DNA of 6,873 nucleotides from Peptostreptococcaceae bacterium. GTDB taxonomy: Bacteria > Bacillota_A > Clostridia > Peptostreptococcales > Acidaminobacteraceae. A program made the translations under genes and the position numbers. The stretch lies in assembly GCA_013619035.1 (NCBI GenBank), contig JABXKX010000221.1, positions 1 to 6,873 on the forward strand, read 5' to 3'. The number at the start of each line of letters is the position of its first letter. Within the stretch, counting starts at the first letter, position 1. Positions 1 through 5,504 of this stretch are shown in pieces. The notes beneath the pieces were generated by a model, which was not told where the DNA came from, did no database searches, and saw nothing but the letters and a program-made list of their open reading frames with translations.

Positions 1-59
1 TAGAAGAGACATATTGGTTTGCAATTGCTGTACTTATTAGATTTTTTATATTTTTGTAA
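1..59 (+). CDS. C-terminal end of an upstream membrane protein (partial, tentative)
   Basis: The frame starting at base 3 is open from the window edge to a TAA at 57-59 and reads EETYWFAIAVLIRFFIFL. That is a short polar stretch followed by a hydrophobic segment with one arginine, as expected for the last membrane helix of an integral membrane protein. The other two forward frames hit stops within the first 39 bases. The piece is only 18 residues, so chance is possible and no family can be named. The next promoter-like sequence starts just after the stop, which fits a gene end here. Confidence 0.4.
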   Translation, partial: EETYWFAIAVLIRFFIFL

Positions 60-63
60 CAAC

Positions 64-94
64 TTGACTATGACCTTTATCTTAGTGATATAGT
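64..94 (+). promoter_or_regulatory. Candidate promoter for the DUF1905 gene
   Basis: TTGACT (64-69) matches five of six bases of the sigma-A -35 box. TATAGT (89-94) matches five of six bases of the -10 box, but the spacer is 19 bp, longer than the usual 17. A weaker GATATA at 87-92 would give a 17-bp spacer. A start near base 101 would leave a leader of about 75 bases before the ATG at 176. The spacing makes this a moderate prediction only. Confidence 0.4.
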
Positions 95-109
95 GGATAT
101 AAGAAAGGT
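73..109. repeat. Imperfect inverted repeat over the -10 region
   Basis: ACCTTTATCTTA (73-84) is mirrored by TAAGAAAGGT (100-109): the arms ACCTTT/AAAGGT match exactly and the inner CTTA/TAAG also pair, with a small bulge. The 15-base centre contains the candidate -10 box. It could be an operator dyad or an RNA hairpin near the 5' end of the transcript. Such repeats also arise by chance in AT-rich DNA, so the role is inferred. Confidence 0.3.
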
Positions 110-175
110 GATGGCGATCATAAAGTGTTATTAAATAAGAGTGAATAGGGTGTAATTTTTCTATAGAGTGGGTGT

Positions 176-475
176 ATGATGAATGGTTATAGATTTGAAA
201 GTAAGTTATGGACGGGAGATGGTCCTTCATCATGGTATTTTGTAACGGTGCCAGATAAGATATCAGACGATATTAGAAATATTTTTGGAGAGATTAGTCC
301 GGGATTTGGTTCTATACCAGTTGAGGTGACCATTAATCAAACGAAGTGGAAAACATCTGTTTTCTATGATACAAAATTAAAAGCATACCTGTTACCGATT
401 AAGGGTCTAATAAGAAAAAAAGAACATCTTAAAAAAGATGATCTTATTACAATAGAAATAGCTGTGGTGTTTTAA
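176..475 (+). CDS. DUF1905 domain-containing protein
   Basis: A 99-residue soluble protein that is essentially one DUF1905 domain, a small beta-rich fold of unknown biochemical role. The family pattern is visible: a WYFVTVP segment near residues 20-26, a [19 protein letters not shown] stretch around residues 45-63, [15 protein letters not shown] around residues 70-84, and DDLITIEI near the end. In other bacteria this domain occurs alone or fused to a YdeI-like (OmdA) tail; here it stands alone. Two adjacent ATG codons (176 and 179) can serve as start. The upstream GAGTGGG is a weak Shine-Dalgarno sequence. The gene looks monocistronic, with a terminator 22 bases after its stop. No cellular function can be read from the sequence. 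Confidence 0.85.
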   Translation: MMNGYRFESKLWTGDGPSSWYFVTVPDKISDDIRNIFGEISPGFGSIPVEVTINQTKWKTSVFYDTKLKAYLLPIKGLIRKKEHLKKDDLITIEIAVVF

Positions 476-497
476 ATTCAATTGTTAAATCAACTAG

Positions 498-523
498 AAA
501 GATCCTTTCGTAGGATCTTTTTT
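498..523 (+). terminator. Rho-independent terminator after the DUF1905 gene
   Basis: AAAGATCC (498-505) pairs fully with GGATCTTT (513-520) around a 7-base loop, and the T run extends through 523. It lies between two convergent genes. Read on the minus strand the stem is the same, but only three T's follow before the run breaks, so termination of the YhhN-family gene here would be weaker. Confidence 0.85.
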
Positions 524-543
524 GGTATAAAAAAGGTTTACTA

Positions 544-1257
544 TTATATCAGACTTAATACAATCAATGACTGAGCAGAGATATAGGTTATCATGACCCA
601 TTGTTCTGGTAGAAAATCGAGTTCACCAAATTCTTTTAGTGATAGAGTTGTATCAGAGGTAATAAAGAATAATGTGCCTAGTAGCGTTACAAAAGTGGCT
701 GTATCAGATAATGAAGTCCATCTTAACAGGGCTGTGAAACTAAAGGTCATAATAGCGGTCATATATACTGCTATAGCGGTCTTTAAAATCGTTTTGGTAC
801 GATGTGATATCTTCGTATTCGTTTTACTCAGAAGACCATTTTTAAGAAGATAACGATAGACGATTAATCCACTGATGAGATAAAGTGCGATACATAAAAA
901 CATAAATTTATTCGGAGATTTTATATCTTTTATAAAAAGATTGATATAAGTCAGATGGCCACATAAGAAGAAACCTAAACCGGTTAGTAAAGGTACCATA
1001 TTTTTAGTTGTTTTTTGATGATTGAGTTCATGATGGAAAATAATTACACAGTCTCCTATCCATCCAAAAGTTAATGCTAGAATAACCAGATAATGGATGG
1101 TACTTGCGTTTAAAAAATAATTGATCATCAGAAGAGGCATTAAAAGAGGTTTACTAATCAGTGTTAAAAGGTGATTCCTTTTGGACTGAACTTGTTTATT
1201 ATTGTAGATATTGACCAAAGCTGTTAATAGAAATAATGTAACCACAAGTAACTTCAT
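544..1257 (-). CDS. YhhN/TMEM86-family membrane protein, putative lysoplasmalogenase
   Basis: A 237-residue, very hydrophobic protein with about eight predicted membrane helices, the usual size for the YhhN/TMEM86 family. Family signatures in order: SKPLLMPLL (residues 35-43), FGWIGD (64-69), GLGFFLCGHLTYI (93-105), FFITSD (197-202) and YISAQSLI (225-232). D69 and D202 lie in the conserved GD and SD motifs thought to form the active site. Known members, such as human TMEM86A/B and a Legionella homologue, hydrolyse the vinyl-ether bond of lysoplasmalogens to release an aldehyde and a glycerophospho-base. Activity of this protein is inferred from family membership. The start is firm: AGGAGG lies at 1264-1269 (minus strand), six bases before the ATG. 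It is a single gene, convergent with the DUF1905 gene. Confidence 0.85.
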   Translation of the reverse strand: MKLLVVTLFLLTALVNIYNNKQVQSKRNHLLTLISKPLLMPLLMINYFLNASTIHYLVILALTFGWIGDCVIIFHHELNHQKTTKNMVPLLTGLGFFLCGHLTYINLFIKDIKSPNKFMFLCIALYLISGLIVYRYLLKNGLLSKTNTKISHRTKTILKTAIAVYMTAIMTFSFTALLRWTSLSDTATFVTLLGTLFFITSDTTLSLKEFGELDFLPEQWVMITYISAQSLIVLSLI

Positions 1258-1291
1258 TTATAACCTCCTAGATAATAATTGTCTATATTTT

Positions 1292-1297
1292 ATTATA
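1292..1297 (-). promoter_or_regulatory. Candidate -10 box for the YhhN-family gene
   Basis: Read on the minus strand this is a perfect TATAAT, 22 bases upstream of the AGGAGG ribosome binding site. No good -35 hexamer lies at the right distance (the position holds TCCCAT) and there is no TG extension. The AT-rich setting makes a chance match possible. Confidence 0.35.
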
Positions 1298-1444
1298 CTA
1301 TAAACATTTAGGAGATGGGATTGTTTTTATATAAAACTAGAAGAAATTATATTAAGTCTAGATTTGAGATATTCTAATGATACGGATTGATTTAAAATAT
1401 TGATATCAGCGGGATCTTATCTATGTGTAGTGCTTATTTAGGGC

Positions 1445-1473
1445 TTGATAAAACAGATGCTCTGTATTAAAAT
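1445..1473 (+). promoter_or_regulatory. Candidate sigma-A promoter upstream of glnS (distal)
   Basis: TTGATA (1445-1450) and TAAAAT (1468-1473) are separated by exactly 17 bases and each matches five of six consensus bases. Transcription would start near 1480, just upstream of the 24-codon ORF at 1496, and continue into glnS with a leader of about 125 bases. No T-box sequence or anti-terminator hairpin, which would be typical for aminoacyl-tRNA synthetase leaders, is recognisable in that leader. Confidence 0.55.
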
Positions 1474-1495
1474 AGCTAGTAATACTAAAGGGGTG

Positions 1496-1570
1496 ATGAG
1501 TGATGGGGCAAGAACTGAAATAAATAATTATGTAGAACTTGTTTTGCAGATATACCAGCATAGCTTATAA
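1496..1570 (+). CDS. Possible 24-residue ORF in front of glnS
   Basis: ATG at 1496 opens a frame reading MSDGARTEINNYVELVLQIYQHSL and ends with TAA at 1568-1570. A purine-rich AAAGGGGTG directly precedes the ATG, so the spacing to a Shine-Dalgarno core is very short. It follows a good promoter candidate and ends 33 bases before the glnS start. It could be a leader peptide, a small independent protein, the remnant of a decayed gene, or chance. It contains a single Gln codon, so classical attenuation by glutamine starvation is not suggested. I recognise no family. Confidence 0.25.
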   Translation: MSDGARTEINNYVELVLQIYQHSL

Positions 1571-1571
1571 A
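1544..1571 (+). promoter_or_regulatory. Candidate promoter close to glnS (proximal)
   Basis: TTGCAG (1544-1549) and TATAAA (1566-1571) are spaced by 16 bases. A start near 1578 would leave about 25 bases before the glnS ATG, enough to include its AAAAGGAG ribosome binding site (1591-1598). If this promoter is the main one, the 24-codon ORF would not be on the glnS mRNA. Confidence 0.4.
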
Positions 1572-1603
1572 TTGGATAATACTAAACTGCAAAAGGAGTA
1601 GAT

Positions 1604-3214
1604 ATGAATTTTATAGAAAAGATAATAACAAAAGAACTGGAAGCTGGCAAACATAAAAAAATTATTACTAGATTTCCACCAGAACCGAATGGTTATCTTC
1701 ATATAGGAAGTGCTTTTGCCATCAATATTTCTTATCAAATGGCTAAAAAGTTTAATGGACAATTTAATCTAAGATTTGATGATACAAATCCAACCAAAGA
1801 AGATATTGAATATGTTCATGCAATAGAAGATGACTTTAAGTGGATGGAGTTTAATTATGGAGAAACAGCTTATTTTGGATCTGATTATGCAGATCAAATT
1901 TATGATTATGCAATATATCTAATCAAAGAAAATAAGGCGTTCATTTGTCATTTGTCTCAAGATGAAATGAGAACATATAGAGGTACTTTAACCGAAAAAG
2001 GTAAAGACAGTCCTTATAGAAATAGAAGCACTCAAGAGAATTTAATGTGGTTTGAAAAAATGAGAAGTGGCGAAGTTGAAGAAGGTGTTTGTGTTTTAAG
2101 AGCTAAGATGGATATGAGTGATCCTAACCTTTTGATGCGAGATCCAGTTATTTTTAGAGTATTACACCAAAATCATTATCGTACAAAAGATAAATGGTGC
2201 ATTTATCCGATGTACGACTTTGCTCATCCTATACAAGATTATATTGAAGGGGTGACACATTCTCTGTGCTCTAATGAATTTGTTAATCATAGACCCTTTT
2301 ATGAATGGGTGCTTAATAATTTAGATTTAGAGAAGCCGTTGCCTAGACAAATTGAATTTGGACGACTGAACTTAACCGGGGTTGTTACCTCGAAGAGATA
2401 CCTAAGGCAATTAGTAGCAAGTGGCATTTTAGAGGGGTGGGACGATCCGAGATTACCAACTCTAAAAGGACTTAAAAAACGTGGCATCACACCGAAAGTG
2501 ATTGTTGATTTCTTAGAAGAGATTGGTGTTCCCAAAAATGAAAGTACAATTGACTATAAATTATTAGAACATTTTGTAAGAGAAGATTTAAAAGAAACAG
2601 TTCCTTGCTTTATGACTGTAGTTGATCCTTTAAAAGTTGTGATTACTAATTTAGATAAAGAAGAAGTGCTATCTGCAGACAATCATTTTAAAGATGAAAG
2701 TTTTGGTAAAAGAGAAATCAAACTAACCAAAGAATTATATATTGAGCGTGAGGATTTCAGTGAAAATCCACCACCAAAGTATAAGAGATTGACTCTTTTG
2801 GGAGAAGTAAGATTAAAACATGGTTTCTTTATTAAATGTCATGATGTGATAAAAGATGAGTCGGGTAAGATTACGGAAATTCATTGTACTTATGATCCTG
2901 AAACAAAAAGTGGCAGTGGTTTTACAGGTAGGAAAGTAAAAGGCACGATACACTGGGTATCGTCTTATAGCAGACCTGTAGAAATTAGAACTTATGAAGA
3001 TTTATTTTTAGAAACACCATCAGATGATACACTAGTAGAATCGGTAAACCCAGAGTCATTAAAGGTTACAGTGGGTAGAGTTGAAGATAATTTAGATGAG
3101 TCTTTTGATGCTGGTCATTCAAGATTTCAATTTATTAGAATGGGTTATTATTATATGGAAAATAAGAATTTGATCCATAGAATAGTCAGTTTAAAAGGCA
3201 ATAAGAAGAAGTAA
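1604..3214 (+). CDS. glnS: Glutaminyl-tRNA synthetase (class I)
   Basis: GlnRS attaches glutamine to tRNA-Gln in the cytoplasm (EC 6.1.1.18). At 536 residues it is close to the E. coli enzyme. The Rossmann catalytic domain opens with RFPPEPNGYLHIGS (residues 23-36), the HIGH region, followed by FDDTNP (58-63). MYDFAHPIQDYIEGVTHSLC (203-222) and EWVLNN match GlnRS rather than bacterial GluRS. VTSKR (261-265) is the KMSKS loop, then EGWDDPRLPTL. The rest (about 335-530) forms the two anticodon-binding beta-barrels. HIGS replaces HIGH and TSKR replaces MSKR; both loops remain recognisable, so the enzyme is probably active. Start: AAAAGGAG sits five bases before the ATG. Many low-GC Gram-positives lack GlnRS and amidate Glu-tRNA-Gln with GatCAB, so presence here may reflect an old transfer (inference). 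Confidence 0.97.
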   Translation: MNFIEKIITKELEAGKHKKIITRFPPEPNGYLHIGSAFAINISYQMAKKFNGQFNLRFDDTNPTKEDIEYVHAIEDDFKWMEFNYGETAYFGSDYADQIYDYAIYLIKENKAFICHLSQDEMRTYRGTLTEKGKDSPYRNRSTQENLMWFEKMRSGEVEEGVCVLRAKMDMSDPNLLMRDPVIFRVLHQNHYRTKDKWCIYPMYDFAHPIQDYIEGVTHSLCSNEFVNHRPFYEWVLNNLDLEKPLPRQIEFGRLNLTGVVTSKRYLRQLVASGILEGWDDPRLPTLKGLKKRGITPKVIVDFLEEIGVPKNESTIDYKLLEHFVREDLKETVPCFMTVVDPLKVVITNLDKEEVLSADNHFKDESFGKREIKLTKELYIEREDFSENPPPKYKRLTLLGEVRLKHGFFIKCHDVIKDESGKITEIHCTYDPETKSGSGFTGRKVKGTIHWVSSYSRPVEIRTYEDLFLETPSDDTLVESVNPESLKVTVGRVEDNLDESFDAGHSRFQFIRMGYYYMENKNLIHRIVSLKGNKKK

Positions 3215-3225
3215 AAATGTTTCGT

Positions 3226-3257
3226 AAGAGGTTATGTTAAATCATAACCTCTTTTTT
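3226..3257 (+). terminator. Rho-independent terminator after glnS
   Basis: An 11-bp perfect stem (AAGAGGTTATG at 3226-3236 with its complement at 3243-3253), a 6-base loop and a six-T run at 3252-3257, starting 12 bases after the glnS stop. It separates glnS from the downstream DHH gene, so the two are probably separate transcription units. Confidence 0.92.
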
Positions 3258-3287
3258 GTTGAATTTAAGATTAATAAAACTCAGATG

Positions 3288-3296
3288 TGGTATAAA
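3288..3296 (+). promoter_or_regulatory. Candidate extended -10 promoter for the DHH gene
   Basis: TGG followed by TATAAA forms an extended -10 element. No good -35 box is seen 17 bases upstream, as is common for extended -10 promoters. The start would fall near 3303, leaving about 30 bases before the ATG at 3334. It lies just after the glnS terminator, as expected for a new unit. Confidence 0.5.
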
Positions 3297-3333
3297 TAAA
3301 GGGTATTAAATAATTTGACTATAGGGAGGGTGT

Positions 3334-4257
3334 ATGAGTAATAAAAAGAGATTGATTACTAGAAGTGATTTTGATGGTTTGGTATGTGCAGTATTATTAA
3401 AAGAAATGGATTTAATAGAAGATATAAAGTTTGTTCATCCTAAAGATATGCAGGATGGTAAAATAGAAGTTAATGAGAATGATATTTCTACAAATTTACC
3501 TTATGCAAAGGGTATTGGCCTAGCTTTTGATCATCACTTAAGTGAGACGATACGTAATACAGAAAAATTAGATAATCATATTATCGATCCAAATGCACCA
3601 AGCGCAGCGAGAGTAGTATATGATTATTATGGTGGTAAAACTAGATTTTCAATGATATCAGATGAAATGATGGAAGCGGTTGATAAAGCGGATGCTGCTT
3701 GGTTTACAAAAGATGATATTCTGGATCCGAAAGGTTGGGAACTGTTAAGCTTTTTAATGGATGCTAGAACTGGATTAGGTCGTTTTAGAGAATTTAGAAT
3801 TTCAAATTACAATCTAATGATGGACTTAATTGAATACTGTAAGAATCATAGCATAGAGGATATTTTAAATTTACCAGATGTCAAAGAAAGAGTGGATTTG
3901 TTCTTTAGTTATAAAGATCAATTCTATGGACAGATTAAAGACAATGCTGTCGTAAATGGTGATGTTTTAGTTGTAAATTTAAAAGATGAGGAAACCATTT
4001 ATCCTGGAAATCGATTTGTTAAATATGCGTTATTCCCAGATACTAAAATATCTGTACAAGTTATATGGGGATTTAAAAAACAGAATACTGTATTTACAGT
4101 AGGCAAGTCAATTATCAATAGAACTAGTGATGTGAATATCGGAGAAATCATGTTATCTTATGGTGGCGGCGGTCATATGAATGCAGGAACATGTCAAGTT
4201 GCTCATGAAGAGGCTGATCGTGTACTAGAAGAATTACTCGTTAAACTACAAGGATAG
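3334..4257 (+). CDS. DHH/DHHA1 family phosphoesterase
   Basis: A 307-residue cytosolic protein of the DHH superfamily, metal-dependent phosphoesterases that include nanoRNase/pAp phosphatase NrnA, RecJ and exopolyphosphatases. Metal-binding motifs are intact: SDFDG (residues 11-15, D12 and D14), FDHH (65-68), DPNAPSAARVVYDYY (85-99), and VDKADAA with D117 and D120. The C-terminal DHHA1 substrate-binding domain carries the GGGGHMNAG loop (277-285). Closest relatives are often labelled exopolyphosphatase-like, but the substrate (short oligonucleotides, pAp, cyclic dinucleotide products or polyphosphate) cannot be told from sequence. The start has a strong AGGGAGGG at 3323-3330, close to the ATG. 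It is followed after 13 bases by a small membrane-protein gene, apparently in the same operon. Confidence 0.9.
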   Translation: MSNKKRLITRSDFDGLVCAVLLKEMDLIEDIKFVHPKDMQDGKIEVNENDISTNLPYAKGIGLAFDHHLSETIRNTEKLDNHIIDPNAPSAARVVYDYYGGKTRFSMISDEMMEAVDKADAAWFTKDDILDPKGWELLSFLMDARTGLGRFREFRISNYNLMMDLIEYCKNHSIEDILNLPDVKERVDLFFSYKDQFYGQIKDNAVVNGDVLVVNLKDEETIYPGNRFVKYALFPDTKISVQVIWGFKKQNTVFTVGKSIINRTSDVNIGEIMLSYGGGGHMNAGTCQVAHEEADRVLEELLVKLQG

Positions 4258-4270
4258 GAAAGAGGTTATC

Positions 4271-4441
4271 ATGGCAAGAGTATTGGTACCAAAGAAGAAA
4301 GAAGAGAAAATATGTTGTTCAGGCAAGAAAGGTTTTACACTTTTTAGTATTGTTGCAGTCATGATGATTGCATCTTCAGCATTTTCTTGGATTGGGTTAA
4401 TGAATATTAAACATCAGGGTGGCAAGTTACCTTGGGAATAA
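4271..4441 (+). CDS. 56-residue single-pass membrane protein, unknown function
   Basis: A small ORF with its own ribosome binding site (GGAAAGAGG at 4257-4265, five bases before the ATG). It begins 13 bases after the DHH stop and ends 1 base before a terminator stem, so it fills the operon neatly. The N-terminus is strongly basic (PKKKEEK, residues 7-13), followed by CCSGKKG (15-21), one hydrophobic helix (about 22-45) and a short tail ending LPWE. By the positive-inside rule the N-terminus is cytoplasmic and the tail outside. The adjacent cysteines C15 and C16 just before the helix are notable and could bind metal or form disulfides; this is speculation. No family is recognised. It may anchor or assist the DHH enzyme, but only co-location supports that. 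Confidence 0.75.
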   Translation: MARVLVPKKKEEKICCSGKKGFTLFSIVAVMMIASSAFSWIGLMNIKHQGGKLPWE

Positions 4442-4442
4442 G

Positions 4443-4465
4443 AAAAGGACCTTAACGGTCCTTTT
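4443..4465. terminator. Shared bidirectional terminator between convergent operons
   Basis: AAAAGGACC (4443-4451) pairs perfectly with GGTCCTTTT (4457-4465) around a 5-base loop. T-rich sequence follows on both strands (TTTTAATATTTTA on plus; TTTTCTTATTC on minus). It starts just after the stop of the 56-aa gene, and the minus-strand 107-aa gene has its TAA at 4466-4464, inside the hairpin arm, so one structure seems to end both transcripts. Confidence 0.8.
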
Positions 4466-4787
4466 AATATTTTATATTGTATATAATAATTGTAACGATA
4501 ATATTTACAATCCCTAATAGTAGATATTGAAACAATGCACTTTTTAAATGAAAACCTGTAGTAATTGATTTTATACGTTTTTCGTGTGTGGTTTTAGAAA
4601 CTGCTATATCAACATTAGCCATAACATTTCTAGGATTATTGATAAATTGATGACCTGAATTCATACCGAAGTACAAAAATACAAATGGTATGAAACACCA
4701 TATAAAAAAGAATGTTTCCATATCTATGGTTGATTTCGAAAGGATAAATGAAACACCTTCAATCACACCCAAAATTACAAATGCCAT
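4464..4787 (-). CDS. 107-residue membrane protein, unknown function (third gene of operon)
   Basis: A small hydrophobic protein with three likely membrane helices (about residues 2-17, 26-42 and 84-104). A polar loop of about 40 residues lies between the second and third helix and contains GHQFINNPRNV (45-55) and KTTHEKRIKS (65-74). The loop is basic, so it probably faces the cytoplasm. The start is supported by AGGAGG at 4792-4797 (minus strand), four bases before the ATG; this site overlaps the TAG stop of the preceding gene (4798-4796), implying translational coupling. It is the last gene of the three-gene minus-strand operon, and its stop lies inside the terminator hairpin. I do not recognise a family. 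It shows no obvious similarity to the two larger proteins upstream. Confidence 0.75.
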   Translation of the reverse strand: MAFVILGVIEGVSFILSKSTIDMETFFFIWCFIPFVFLYFGMNSGHQFINNPRNVMANVDIAVSKTTHEKRIKSITTGFHLKSALFQYLLLGIVNIIVTIIIYNIKY

Positions 4788-4795
4788 ATGACCTC

Positions 4796-5503
4796 CTAAA
4801 TATCATTTGAAAATGGCTGAACAGCACCATCTTCATAAATAAAGAAATAACCTTCTGGGGTATTGCCTGTTGTAATAAAAACATAGATATTGCCATCTTG
4901 ATGAATAGTTTCAGTCGTTTTGATGTGTTCATCATTATGATTTACTTTAAAATAATCAGTTGCTGCTATTACAGGTTTACACTGAGTTGTAATAACTGTA
5001 TCGTTAGTTGGCCAAATGTCAAAACTAGATGGTAAAGAGTAATCTAAATGAAGTGTCATACTTAAAGTAATACTAAACACGATGATGACAACTGCTTTTA
5101 GAAATTCTTCATTTCTTCCGATGATATAGATATAAGCAAATACAAATAACAATGATGTGATATATGATGGACTACTGATTAAACCAAGTTTTTTTACTGC
5201 TGAAAGCAATATGGCTGCTACTATATGAGTGACTATAAACATAATCATATAGCCTTTTTCCCTTTTTAGAAGTAAACAAGGAATTGCAAGTAAAATACTG
5301 CTTATACCGAATAAAAGAAACATGCCAAGTGCGTCTATTAAAGTATCTGTATAAAAGACTATAAAGCTACCGTATCCCAATAAAAATGTAAAAATTGTGA
5401 TGTATATGTTTGGTTTAACATTTTCTTTTGAGAGTGCTATAGCAAAGGATATCAGCGAAAGAAGTATTAATATGAAGCTAAAAGTAATTGGTTGTATATT
5501 CAT
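4796..5503 (-). CDS. Six-helix membrane protein with C-terminal domain, tandem paralogue B
   Basis: The chosen start gives 235 residues, beginning MNIQPITF. AGGAGG at 5510-5515 (minus strand) lies six bases before this ATG; an in-frame start 22 codons earlier would run deep into the preceding gene without a ribosome site. About six membrane helices fill residues 6-155. Basic loops (SKENVK, KREKGY, GRNEEFLK) alternate with others, which predicts both ends outside. The C-terminal part, about 75-80 residues, is polar and probably extracytoplasmic. It shares with the upstream gene YTDxLIDA, FI(V/I)TH, a Q-x-KPVI...DYF..NH block and a late IYED motif, so the two arose by duplication. Only one base separates it from the upstream stop. 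Family and function are unknown. Confidence 0.8.
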   Translation of the reverse strand: MNIQPITFSFILILLSLISFAIALSKENVKPNIYITIFTFLLGYGSFIVFYTDTLIDALGMFLLFGISSILLAIPCLLLKREKGYMIMFIVTHIVAAILLSAVKKLGLISSPSYITSLLFVFAYIYIIGRNEEFLKAVVIIVFSITLSMTLHLDYSLPSSFDIWPTNDTVITTQCKPVIAATDYFKVNHNDEHIKTTETIHQDGNIYVFITTGNTPEGYFFIYEDGAVQPFSNDI

Positions 5504-5504
5504 G

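Larger units (their letters stand above)
1258..1603. other. Intergenic region between the YhhN-family gene and glnS
   Basis: About 345 bases between divergent genes. Besides the promoter candidates and 24-codon ORF listed separately, I see no tRNA, T-box, other riboswitch or long inverted repeat. Part of it (about 1400-1470) reads open as ISGILSMCSAYLGLDKTDALY without a usable start, so a decayed gene is possible but unproven. Confidence 0.4.

Noticed and set aside
111..134. Seven-codon ORF (MAIIKCY) after AAGAAAGGTG
   Set aside because: Too short to support; the ribosome site would be almost against the ATG, and there is no sign of conservation or attenuation.
593..853. 86-residue plus-strand ORF
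   Set aside because: It lies wholly antisense to the YhhN-family gene, has no recognisable domain, and its composition is that of a shadow frame.
1315..1377. 20-residue plus-strand ORF after AGGAG
   Set aside because: The Shine-Dalgarno-like AGGAG directly abuts the ATG, leaving no spacer, and the product resembles nothing known.
1480..1603. T-box riboswitch ahead of glnS
   Set aside because: No conserved T-box sequence, specifier stem or terminator/anti-terminator pair can be found.
1565..1762. 65-residue minus-strand ORF
   Set aside because: Antisense to the glnS start and promoter; no ribosome binding site and no family pattern.
2299..2535. 78-residue minus-strand ORF
   Set aside because: Entirely inside glnS on the opposite strand; a shadow of conserved GlnRS codons.
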